NCBI RefSeq assembly: GCF_037975245.1
Contig: NC_092573.1
Coordinates: 14,530,001-14,594,000, forward strand
Length of the DNA: 64,000 nt
DNA from: Apostichopus japonicus
Taxonomy: Eukaryota; Echinodermata; Holothuroidea; Aspidochirotida; Stichopodidae
Direction: 5' to 3'
Positions 37,691-49,600 of this stretch are shown one piece after another; position 1 is the stretch's first letter, and each line of letters begins with the position of its first letter. The position numbers were made by a program, and so were the translations under genes. The notes under the pieces are model-generated. The model was not told the origin of the DNA, did no database searches, and saw only the letters and a list, made by a program, of their open reading frames with translations.

Positions 37691-40600
37691 AAGACATATA
37701 AAAGTTTATGAGACTAAGTTAATAGTGAAAACATTAAAAGCATTACAAAAGTTATCAAAATCATCAAGAAGCTACAACAAAGGATCTAAGAAGCTGACTT
37801 TACCAGTTTACAAAAAGGGGCTGCTCTGTAAATAAAACAAGTTCTTAAAGAGTAAATATGGTATCACCACCCCCTCCCATCCTTTTCAACCTAACACAAA
37901 AATTCAAAAGTAGATTGCACCATGTAACACCTTAAAATGTGAATTTTCTCTACATGCAAGTCCCGGCTTCTCTGACCCCAATGGCCAGGACCCGTCCATT
38001 ATGAAATCCTAAATCGGCCCTTGGAAACTGTGCACAATGTATAGTCTGCAACGCTGAGGAACTGTACTTATTACTACCGAGACACAAATATATTTATTAT
38101 ATTAGAAAGACAAGATTCATGGACTTCCATATACCCATATCTAAATATCCTGAAAATGCTAGTACAAGCAGGCCCTACATACATAGACTCCCAAAAAATA
38201 CATTTTCAATGTTTTTGTTTTGTTTGTTGGTCTTGCTATCAGTTTCAGCTGGTGTGCATTAATAGGGTTTTGAGAACCTCACAGGTTGCAGAAAATTGCC
38301 TGTAGGCCTGTGAGTTTGCCCATCTGTACTCTAGTCCTATGTATAATATTCTCCCATTACCTCATTTTCCTAGATTTTGCAATACCACTATTTATCTCAA
38401 TATATCCATTTTGGTGTCAAGTAGTCTCCAGCTATAATTTTCATGTTTTTATCTAGCGATATTATTGTGCCATTGTCCTTGCTTGTGTAGATTGATGTAC
38501 ACTTTTCTTTCATTTTACACCTTAATTTTGTTTGTTTTGTTTTTAGCATAATATTTCTCCCACAAATCTCTTTTTCTAAATATATGATTATGTTTCGTTT
38601 CCTATTACCTTAACAACAGAAAGAAAACATGTGTGGCTTATTTATACAGTTATTTCTGGTGTAACTGGTTCAACCTAATCCAGACCCTTTCAGAAATGGA
38701 CAGAACCCCCAAATCACTGAGGTCATGCTATCAGGGCAAGGAAATATGTTGCCAAATCTACACTTCCAATTTCAAACAACTGGTATTTTGTGAACACTGC
38801 TGAAGGATTTTGAAGGAAAAAAATAAATAAATAAAATTAAGAAGCAGAAACCATTTAAGGTTGACAGTCAACTGGATTTGTTTTGATTTTGCAACCTTTG
38901 TTTGCACTTTAAGGGAAGTACTACCATTGATGACAAACTAGAGGTCATAGGTCACATTCTTTAAAAGTAATTTGTGTCCATTCCAAACATAGTTTGAAAG
39001 TATCAACAGGTGATGAATGATGGGTAACTTGCAGGGTCAAGGAAGATATGGACGAGGCTGCTCTTCTTTTTTACTCCCTTTTACAAATCTTCCACGTTCA
39101 ACAAAGGAGAGTAAGAAACCGACGAAAGAAATATCTTCAAAGCACGTAGTACCGAATCCACAGTAATGGCAAATGTACTTTCAGAAATGGTGATCTAAAT
39201 GTTGGTAGTGAGGGGTAAAGTGGTAGAGAGGGGGCAAGGTAAGGGAGGGGGAAAGTTAAGGGAGGTAGAGGGGGAGAGGCTAGAGATGGGTAAGTTGAGT
39301 AGGTGTGTCACAAATGTCTTTCTTCAGTGTAGAACAACTAATTTAATTTAAGAAGCTGGAGGCAATTTTATGGAAATTTTTCTCAAAGATGATGAAAAAT
39401 CCTACTAAGTTTTGCTGCTACAAGTGATTTTGCAAAAAGTTTGCTACTGAGGGCAAGGTCACCAACATTACCACAGATTGTCCATGACAAACACCAGTTG
39501 TATGGACCTGCTGATGCCTTTGTCACTGATTTAAGATCATCTTGTCAGTGAAAAGCTTCTTTTTTTAAGCGTATAAGTTTTTCTTTTATGGTACTGAAAT
39601 GTTGCAATTCAAACTCTGTAAAAATGGTCAAAACGTTGCCAAATTAGGGCATTTCAAAAACCATGTCCCATGTCTGAAAGTGCCATATCAGGCCATCTTC
39701 TAGAGGACACTTTTACCCAAAATATTTTACGCTCAACTCTCAACCATGATATGTCTTTCGCTGAAGTGCAGATGGTGTCCTGGATTTTTCTAAATCAAGA
39801 GTTGGCAGCCATAGTTGAGGGCCACATGTTTTTAAACATCTGCGGGAAGGGTGGGGGTACAACTTCTTCCCTTAGAAAACAATATAAAGTGTTCACAGTG
39901 TACCTCAAGTACATTAGTCCCATTAATAAATGATCTTCAATGTATCATTTTCACTGACGCATTTTGCAGCCGACAATTGATAACCTTTACATTCACATCA
40001 CAAAGAAAAGCTATTTAACCGAGTAGGATTTCTTTAAAGTTTCTTATCTTTAAAAGGAAGTTACAGCCTTTTTCACAATTCCGAAACATTGCGAAAGAAA
40101 AAACAAAACAGACGTACGCAACTACGACTCAGCCAAAGCAACCTTATCTTGCAATATGCCAAGACTTGAATTAACCTGTGGATTTTTTAATAAACCGATG
40201 ATAGCAAACGTGAAAAGCAGGAAGCTGTCACAAACTGATGTTAGAGACATCTGTAAGTGTTTATCTAAGCTATCATGTAGAATTGTTACTGTTAATTCTT
40301 AGAGGCCAAAGGCAGTTCCGGAATGCTAAACCAGACTCCTCTTATTGTCAGAAGTACAAGGGTATAAAAATAACTCAATAACAAACTGATAAAGGCAATT
40401 ATTTTCATCCACCGACCCATCTGTATCCCCTCTCACAAATACATCCTTGGGCTGATGACTCAAAATTGACAGGAGTCAAAAAAAAAAAAAAATTTCCTCA
40501 AGTGCAATATTCGCGCTGCACTTCTTTAAAGCATTTAACATTTTCGTTGACTGAAGTATATTCCAGAGCTGTATATGAAAGACAGACACTTTTTATTATC

Positions 40601-41474
40601 ACGCCTACATCTCTGTCTGAGAAGTACCATCTTGGTGATAAACTTGAACATGAACTTGCTGGAATAAAATTAAAAGTGGAAATATATTCTAAGATAAAAT
40701 ATTTAAAAGCAAAAAGGGTATATGCGGGTGGCATGGTGAAAGTTGATTTGGTTAAATTAAGCAGCTGGAACGTCTCTGCATCTCTCAGTCCAAAACCACA
40801 TCCTCATTGCATTTGGTATCGTGAAGATATATATCTTTTACAAAATGTGGTGATATTTTGTGCAGGCATCTGGCCACAGCCGAATTGAGTGATGTCATCA
40901 CAACAATTGACACCAAAATACTATTCTCTATAATATTTAACTCACTCGTTCACATTTCTACTAGAAAGTTGCATTTTGACGAAATTCTGAATACAGAGAA
41001 CGTTGACATCCAGGCAACACATTCAAACCTTATCATATTTCAAGGATACAGCAACACTGTAAACTTATAATAGAAGGGAGGGGGTATGGCTATTGAAGAT
41101 CATCTGCGGTGATGACATCACGGACCACCTACAAAGATGTACTTCCTGAATAAATTAAAGGCTTGGCCTGCCAATAAGATTTTATATAATAATCAACCAC
41201 ATCTTGAGTTACAAACAAGATATTGAAATGGGGAATTAATGCAACAAACCAAAAAAACCAAGCATCTCTTGAAGGTAAAGTAATACATTGAAGGTCTATG
41301 AAACCATGAAACCTTGTAAACATTAAAGATGGTCTCAAAATTATGACTACCATAATGCCACATGCTGGCTCTAAATTTAAAGCACTTGCAGGTTGTACAG
41401 ACTAGAAAGAATCTAGATCTACCCAGAAAGCTTCCAACACATAAGTGTTGTTGCTTTTAGTGCATTTATGCACC

Positions 41475-41760
41475 AGTGCTGTGGCAGAGTGGATAAAGGC
41501 GGTGGCATTTGAAGCAATGAGGCTTAGCAATCAGGAGGGTTCAATACCCGGCCAGGTCATAGTAAGAAGGGTTTTTCATCCAAGAGAAATCTACAGTTTT
41601 CCCAACTGCAGTGACTTTCTAAATTGAAAAGATTCCAAATTTGGAGTTAAAATGTTGGATTGGAAGCCACCCAACGTGTAAGTTGAAACCCATAAGCCCT
41701 TGCCGGTTTCTCCCACATTTGTCATGAAAATAACTGCTGATTATTATTATTATTACTTAT
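41475..41760 (+). mobile_element. tRNA-derived SINE, intact copy
   Basis: The head resembles a class II (Ser/Leu-like) tRNA with box A GTGGCAGAGTGGATAAAGGC and box B GGTTCAATACCC. It is followed by a body with TTCTAAATTGAAAAGATTCC and GGAGTTAAAATGTTGGAT, and ends in an ATT-rich tail. A second copy at 61850-62735 on the minus strand matches head and body. RNA polymerase III promoter boxes are present, as expected of a SINE. It is not a functional tRNA gene because the head cannot fold as a complete cloverleaf with its own 3' end. Confidence 0.85.
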
Positions 41761-43194
41761 TAGTCAAATATGAAGTACTCCAGTACTTAGTTCTGGTGAA
41801 GTGTACTTGTACAAGAGGAAAAAGTTTCAGCATGTTAGTACATTGTGCACATTATTTGAGACTACAATTTTGTACAGTCTTTGTGCCTTCCCTGTTTATA
41901 GTTGTGTGCTGAACTTTCTTTCCAGTCACTTTGATATATGAGCCTTTGCTCAGATGACTCGTTGGCAATGCATATGTAACGCCGCTGATATTATACTTGC
42001 TCACTCGTGAAAGAGGATTGTGTTTATGAAGCAAGAGTCATGCCAGCAAAGCCGTCGGGTCAGGGAATGATCACCGAAAAAACGATAAAAATTGTTGTAA
42101 ATTAATCAAAATATAATTAAATCAAATACTCAAAATAACAAATCTGTACAACCTGAAACAAACCAGCCGGTAAATGTAATACTTAATATTCTTATCCCAA
42201 TCCCCCAAATACTTCTCTCCTCACAGCAAGTCCTGAACGATTCTCCCTATTTAAATAAAAGCTAAAGAACAGTCCGATGCACACGTCAAAGCTTACACGT
42301 TTAGTCCTAATACAATATAAACCAACACGCATTCATTTACAGGAACTAGAGCAATCAATGTGTGCAAGGTAACTTAAACCTAGCCTAGGCCCAACGTTAA
42401 TTATATATGTAAGTTATTATGCAGCCTAGCCTAGCAACGTAAGTTAGTATGTAGCGTGGGGGCCTCCTGTTAAACAAACACCACATATACCAAGCATTAG
42501 GTTATTTATGCTCATGTTTAAATTATGCCTGAACATCACAGATTATCAAGATTGAGACTGAAATTTTTCAATTATTAAGCTATGTGAGCAGGGAATAAAC
42601 TATCTGGTATGAAAGAAATTTCTCGCACTTTCCCAGCCATTCACTACCATATTGCTAAAATTATTACAGTGAAACAAAAAATTTCAAGAGTTGACGCAAT
42701 TGAAATGAAGCACACACAAGGATACTTATTAAAACTGGTCCTCTTCAGTATAGTTTGTATCCCGAGATACAGTTACTGCCAATTTGCTGTATAAATGACT
42801 TATTCGACTACAGATATACATACAAAAAGTCTGTGGTAACCATGGAGTAAGTAAAATCCTCCTAGGTTCTTTAATTCATGGACATCTCTGGGTTCATTGC
42901 TTAAAAATAAATTCATAAATATAAGCCATGGGTCATATTCAAAAGTTGGGAATTATCTTGGAGATTTAAACAAATTTCACAATCTCTCAACACTAAAGAA
43001 ATATCAAGAGTGAAATGGTATGAAAATGGAAACTTTGCTTGCAATCTTTAACTTTTTTACTCTAGCTGTAAGGAATTAATCTCCAATAAAGCACTACAAA
43101 TGTTGAATAATAAATCAGTCCTTAAAGTGCATTATTACAAAAATTGAACAGATATGATATGACAGAGTAAGCAAAATATCACTTTAATTGACCA

Positions 43195-43535
43195 AATTTG
43201 AGTTAAGTAGGACACATCTTGTCTGCAATTTGTGTTAAACAGGACAATTCTTGATCGCAATTTGAGTAAAATAGGAAACGTCTTAATCACAATTTGAGTT
43301 AAATATGTTTGTTTGTTTGTTCAACTATATTTCAACCATCAACGTTATCAACATTTTACATAATTCAAGTATATACATACAAAGTATATGGTTGTGGGGA
43401 TCCTCGAAAATAGGACACATCTTGATTGCAATCTGAGTTAAATAGGACACGTCTTGATCACAATTTGAGTTAAATAGGACAATTATTGATCGCAATTTTA
43501 ATTAGATAGGACATTTCTTGATTGCAATGGGATTC
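43195..43535. repeat. about 32-bp tandem repeat with an insertion
   Basis: Units of the form GAGTTAAATAGGACACRTCT plus TGATYGCAATTT repeat around an insertion at about 43308-43408. Read on the minus strand, the inserted piece ends in an AAAC-rich tail like a LINE or SINE 3' end. The array lies just beyond the CDK7 stop codon, so it may fall in the CDK7 3' UTR. Confidence 0.8.
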
Positions 43536-43621
43536 ATGTACATCAGGTGTAGTGCAATTCAACAGGCTTGTTACGAAATAATGATCACTTACTAAAGGAA
43601 ATGTCTAACTATTTCCCAACG

Positions 43622-43650
43622 TCAAAAGACTAACTTCTTCGAGAGATGAC
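43622..43650 (-). CDS. CDK7: CDK7 terminal coding exon (29 bp)
   Basis: After acceptor CTTCTCGTCACAG the exon supplies the last two bases of a Gly codon, then HLSKKLVF and TGA. The preceding exon ends ...KMLDEPS plus one G before donor GTACTT at 44873, so the phases match. The joined ending aligns with the PKKLIF end of vertebrate CDK7. Reading through the donor instead gives a 23-residue extension to a stop at 44803 that matches nothing. Confidence 0.93.
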
Positions 43651-46600
43651 CTGTGACGAGAAGAAGCAAAAAGAAACAAAAAAATAGTTATTACTCACAG
43701 TTTACAAAATGCCATTTATCCCTGTAAATAACTACTGATGGCAAGAAAACAAATATGCAGCAACATTCAAAGCAGGGTTTGCTTTAATTAGGCACCAAGA
43801 GGAACGGTAGGTTTGTCGGTAGGCTTTATGGTGAGAAGATGTATATCACAGGAAGCCTTATTCACGTAAGGTGCACTATATGGTCGCAACAGTTCTGATA
43901 GATACACCAGTAACTGAACAGGAAACATATCTCAAGATTATTCTGAGAGAGACTGGAAGCAAGAGCAAATTCTCCTAATACAGGAGTAATATGTTCTCCC
44001 GTATTTGTACATCTTACAACGATCCATGCAACAATACTATATATGTTACCTATTTCCCTAATGATAGATGGTTTAATACTGTAGGTGGAACCTTCTTTTG
44101 CTGGTAACCCCTGACAACTGAATCAAATTTCCCATAATAGATAGTGTCTTTCAATTGGGAGAAATTGAACATTTTAGAAAGTTCTTCACTCAAGGGTTTA
44201 TAACTGACATTAAATTACTGATATATCTTGGATCCACTGAGTCGGACCCCAATGGTTTGATTGACCAGAGGTGGGCTTCTCCATAAAAGGGTCAAAATTA
44301 GTGCAGATATGGAAGGAAAAGTGGGCAATGACCTAGCAGTAGGAGGCATAGAGGGTTGCAGTTCCAAACATCACACAGGTAGAGCAGAAAGATGAGAGAA
44401 TGGTACAGGAGAGGGGAGGCTATGAGAGATACACTAAGCAATGTCAACTCTCAAATGATAATGGGGAACTTTCTCCCTAAAACGAAGCTTTCCTTTCTCC
44501 CTCCCTCCTCCCCCCACCCCCAACCTCTCAAGTACTGCCCATCAATTGCATCTGTTACACACACACATTTAAAATGTCCTGTATTATGTCCATATAAATT
44601 TTGTATACGCGTACATCCACATCTTCATCGATAGAAATACATATGTCAGTGCATACAACTTGACCCCAATTTTTAATCTTGCACTCTAGAGAGAGGGAAG
44701 AGAATAAAATGAAAAAAATTCTTGTGACAAGTTGGTTTGTACTAATCCTACTTTGCCCTGATGACTTTTCTCCCTGTAAACGATTATTTTCTTTTTTTAA
44801 GACTAGAACTTTGACAGAAGAAAATTGACATGACTGGACATGACCAAGTGGCATGCCATCCTCAGGAAAGTACCTGAAGGCTCGTCCAGCATTTTCCTCT
44901 TCCTGCTGGCCTTGGCATGTTCTTGTTCCTTTAGTACTTCTGACGGAGCACCGGGTTTAGGTAGGGCGCTACCTAGGCTAGGTCCTGGTTTGTTATAAAA
45001 ATATGTCATCTTTAATGCCTGTTATGACAAGAGAGAGGGAGCCAGAAAAAAAAGGAGAAGAATATAAATGAAGGTTAGTATCATCATTATTAACAACAGG
45101 GATGTGCTCACGCCGGGCACCAGCTGCTCCCTGCAGTTCTGAATGCCGCGCAGTACAAACAGTATATTAAACATTACCGACCGGCTCTATTTTTGATGAT
45201 TAATTTAACAACTGTTACAATTACCAAAATATGGGGGAATACTTGGTACAGAATTTAGCTCCAGAATAGGAAACATTTTCCACCTCACCCCTTAGACCCC
45301 TCCCACAGGACCTGGATCACACTACCACACAAATCTGCACAGCATTAAAATATTCCTGGGCACATCCCTGTAACAATTATAAACTTAAAGTTTGAGTGAC
45401 TGTTGAACAGACTGAACCATGAACTAAAACGTTTAACGTAACAAATAGGAAACAAGACAAAACAATGTACTGTAGAGGCTCACCTGAGTGGAGGTACACC
45501 TCTTACATGGATTATAATCCAACATGGCCGCTAGTAACTCCAGGAGGTCGTCGGTGGCAGCGGTGAATATTGCAGATAATTCAGTGCCGGGAAACTTCTT
45601 AAACTCCACAAAATCTGACAGTGATTTCATCGACTGCAAAGACAGAAAAAAAAAAAAAAAAAGTATAAAAAAAATAGTTATGAGAATGGTACGAAGATGA
45701 TAAATTATCGTGTTGCAAATGTGAGATACTGTATATTAGAATAATAATAATAATAAGTAATATTTATATAGCGCATAATCAGCAAAGCTGCTCAAAGTGT
45801 TTACAAATGTAAAACCTAAACACAAATAGTAACAAAAATTTAAATATTAAATATTATGAAAAATTATAAAATCTACAACTAGGAGACAGACATATTAGCA
45901 TCAAAAACTATTCTATAACATTAGATTGGATATATGACACAACAAAAACTCAACCAATTTCCTTCTAGTGATCTTCCAAAAGAGTGAAAACTTAAAAGAG
46001 ATTTGAATGGACTTAATATGGCCAGGTTTCCACACCAAAAAGAAGCATTCCTTCAGCAAGCAGGCTTTTTTACTTCTAGTCTTTGGTAGGGTTATATGTT
46101 ACAATGCACATAGACAACTTGGTTGGCATATTAAAGTGTTAAATTTAACAATGCGTTACTAGTTCTCTTGCATAGGTTGTCCTGGAAGAAGTAGAAACTG
46201 GGACTTTTTTCCACCTACTTCATCTCGTAAATAAATCCCAGTGAGACAAAATGAATGAATGACTTTGATATTCCAATAAAAATGTTTATAAATAAATCCA
46301 GAATAAACAAGAAGGAACTCATACATCACCTTTACTTTCCATGATGGGAGATACTGTCATGGATGCTCAATGTGATCAATTTCCACAAAAAGCAAAGAAA
46401 CCCCTTGTTTCTTCTCTGCAGTTACAGTATGTTATAGAGTTACCGAATTTAACTCCTTCTTTCGGTTGTTTCATTTTCATGAAAATGCAGCCTAGAAACC
46501 TTCCATTGAAGAATTCTTACATCTAGTGATCATTGAAAGGAAGATATTAAATTAAGACTCCCACAGTCTACTTTAAACTATATCAACTCACAGGCCACTG

Positions 46601-49600
46601 CTCCTCTGTGGGTGTGCCCAATGTTTCAAAGATGATGGTCAGTTGGTTAAGATCAGAATCTCCAGCCAGAAATGGAACTCTTAGTAACAATTCGGCCAAG
46701 ATGCACCCTGTTGCCCATATATCCACCCCGGTTCCATACTTTCTGGCACCAAACAGTAACTCTGGACATCTGTACCACCTGCAGAAGATGAGAGCAAAGC
46801 AAAAACAATTTGTTATGTAAGAAATATGAACATGGTTGTTTCCACGGTGATATGTGTCACAGTTCCCAGAAGATATAAAGTTAGGAAGTTAGCTAGCAGT
46901 AGATACTGTAGTCCCTGTAAAAATATCAATTAAATGGAGCCATTTTACTTCTCTCTTTTTTTGTGGCATTATAATTAAATTTGATCACAAGATTTCAGGC
47001 AAAGTAAACTTGATTTTAAGGACATCAGGTATATTGTCATAACTTGTAAGAAATTCTTCTTTTCCAGTTCCTGATTGGTTCTAAGTGTACTATGAGGCCA
47101 TGCAATAAATGTCACAAACTTGCACCCTTTTCTTTTTAAGAATGATATAATTTACTAGCAAAATGTATTCCAGTAAATATGATATCAAATACGTTTCCAC
47201 ATACTGTAAGCACTCCTAACTAACTTTTCTAGCCCCAAGACTAAGGTACATAAATCATAATCATTTGTAGACAATAATATTTTATGTGAAACATATATGT
47301 GAAACATACACGCAAATGATGTCTTGGTAGGTTTCATGTGAAAATGCTGCAAATCCCTATGCTAAGTGTTAGCTTCATGAAATACATTTAGCTCAAGTAA
47401 CTCAAGTATTAAGCTGAATTCTTTAAAAGGTTAGCTTCATCTTATAACAGTACTGAACACAATAACCTAACCATACAGTATGTGCTGTCTTTGGGCAGAA
47501 TGTAATGTTACAATGCATACAGAACAAACATCTTTTAATTTTTGACATCCTTGTTTGGCAACTACAAAGTCTGTTTGAAAACTGCAGGGTAGCCTTTAGT
47601 AATTGTCACAACTGATCTTATCAACTAAAGTATGCAAATATTGTTTTTTTAATCTATTTATGCTTATCATTCATGCCAATTGGTAAAATTATACTGTGGC
47701 TTTCTTCTGTTTACCCCTTTAATATAACTTGCTCAAAACTGACATTTCTTTAAAAACACATTAATGGATTCAATAGGCAGCAAAACAAGAACAGAAAAAT
47801 TAATGCATTACTACCTGATTATTTGTAATTTCCCAATGACTCATAACATATCTTTATACTTGATTAGTTTGGAAAATTCCACTTTTTACAAATACAATCT
47901 TGAATACATCACTGCCACCAACCTTCCCATTCCATTCCATTCCCCACCCCCCCCCCCAAAAAAAAATATCATCTTAGAAGGATGCCTTGATGTGGATCTT
48001 ATACATTCACTAGTTTAGCATTACACAATTGTTTCTGTTTATGAATAAGAAACTTATTGTGATTACCTTGTTACAACTTGATGGGTGTACACCTTGTTTG
48101 GACTGCCGTAGAATTTAGCCAGACCGAAATCAGCTATTTTGAGAATTCCTTCTTCATTGATCAAGAGGTTGTTTGGTTTCATATCCTTTAAGATAAAAGG
48201 TGAAATGGAAATGTTCAACATGAAAACACTAAGAACTATACATTTGCAATTTTAACAGTACAGAAACACAGCCAAAAGACATTTCAGGTGCAATGAGGAA
48301 ATGTCAACCAAGTTAATAGCATCCTTCTTATTTATTGTTTATAGCAGGGGGCAAGTTCAACACTCTTTCATTAATATACATATGGAGACTAAGAAGTTGT
48401 TTACACAGTGGGACTAGATGATGACTTAAAATAGACGGATGAAAACACCCTGTACATAAGCTGTAAAGCAATACCTATCAAACTATTTCACAACATTCCT
48501 AATCAGTAAGTTTCTTTGAAGGATTCCCGAAGGTGATATGAGCTAACGACTACAAACGCAGGAATAACTTGGAACTATAGATTTATGAGCAAGACACTTC
48601 TGCATTGATGAGTTTGTGAGAACCCTTACAACGGTCAGACAGTGAGGGACTTTCAGATCAGAGCAAAGCATTCTCTGACAATCTGTTTTGCAAGTTTAAA
48701 CACACACGCTATGACCTGGTTTCTCAAGACGTTGTAATATTGTATGATTAACTCCTCTAATCAAGATGAAAGGATATGAAAGACAAAAGAACCTTGAGCC
48801 TCCCTACTCTCTTCACCCCCCCCCCTTCCTCTCCCCAAACCTTAAATAAAAACTTGCAATTCCACGAGGACAAAGCCATAGCATATCACACAAATATCAA
48901 TTCTCTTCACAAAATTGCGGCAAAGGTGGGTAGCATTGCATGTGCTATAAAAACAATTAAATTTGAACACTTTTCCTTGTATAAAGGAGAAAACAAATGA
49001 ACACTTTAGGTACATACCCTGTGTAATATCCAGTTCATGTGTAAGTACTCTAACCCTCTGAGTGTCATGACCATGTAAGACTTTATGTGGGCTGGAGTCA
49101 AGACGATAGATTCATCCTTGATGACGACCTGAAAACAAACAGTATTTAGTCATTAACAACCACAAGAATCCATATTATGAACAGGTGCAGCAAATTAAGG
49201 CTATCTTTTCCTGTAAAGAACTATCTCTTACTGAAAGTGGTTGGCTGTTTGCTGCATTCCCTAACTTCATAAAATGCTGATGTACTTACCACCAGAAACA
49301 CCTGTTTTTCATTGTAGTAATCAGTGAATACACTACTTCATTTCAAAGTTTCCATCTGTATTTCTTCTTTTGTTATATCTACACCTAAGATCTGACGAAA
49401 CAGATTTCAACTTACCTCTAGATCTGTGTCCATGAAGTCAAACACTAAGCTTATATTTGACCTCTGACCAAACACATCCAAGAGCTGAAAGAAAGTGGAT
49501 GATGGTTAAAAATTAAAGTGATGTAGAGAGCACTGCATGTTTTCATTATATATGTTTTCTTAAGTGAGTTTCCAGAAAAAACAATACCTCTCTCGGTGGC

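Larger units (their letters stand above)
29824..41474. other. gene-poor stretch
   Basis: No exon with recognisable homology was found in about 11.6 kb. Frames of 75-140 codons at 34422-34649, 35786-36082 and 40466-40888 on the plus strand, and two overlapping frames at 32253-32674, have no recognisable domain. Their lengths are within what chance gives in this much AT-rich sequence. The stretch contains the listed tandem repeats, a 19-base G run, and G-rich tracts near 37.36 and 39.2-39.3 kb. Confidence 0.5.

Noticed and set aside
40466-40888. 140-codon plus-strand frame
   Set aside because: It starts in a poly-A stretch giving a run of Lys, shows no recognisable domain, and its length is compatible with chance.
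41475-41560. tRNA gene
   Set aside because: Box A and box B are present, but the sequence continues into a SINE body with a second copy at 62 kb, and no complete acceptor stem is visible.
44803-44873. Read-through C-terminus of CDK7 exon 9
   Set aside because: The extension matches no CDK7, while splicing to 43622-43650 restores the conserved ending and the family length.
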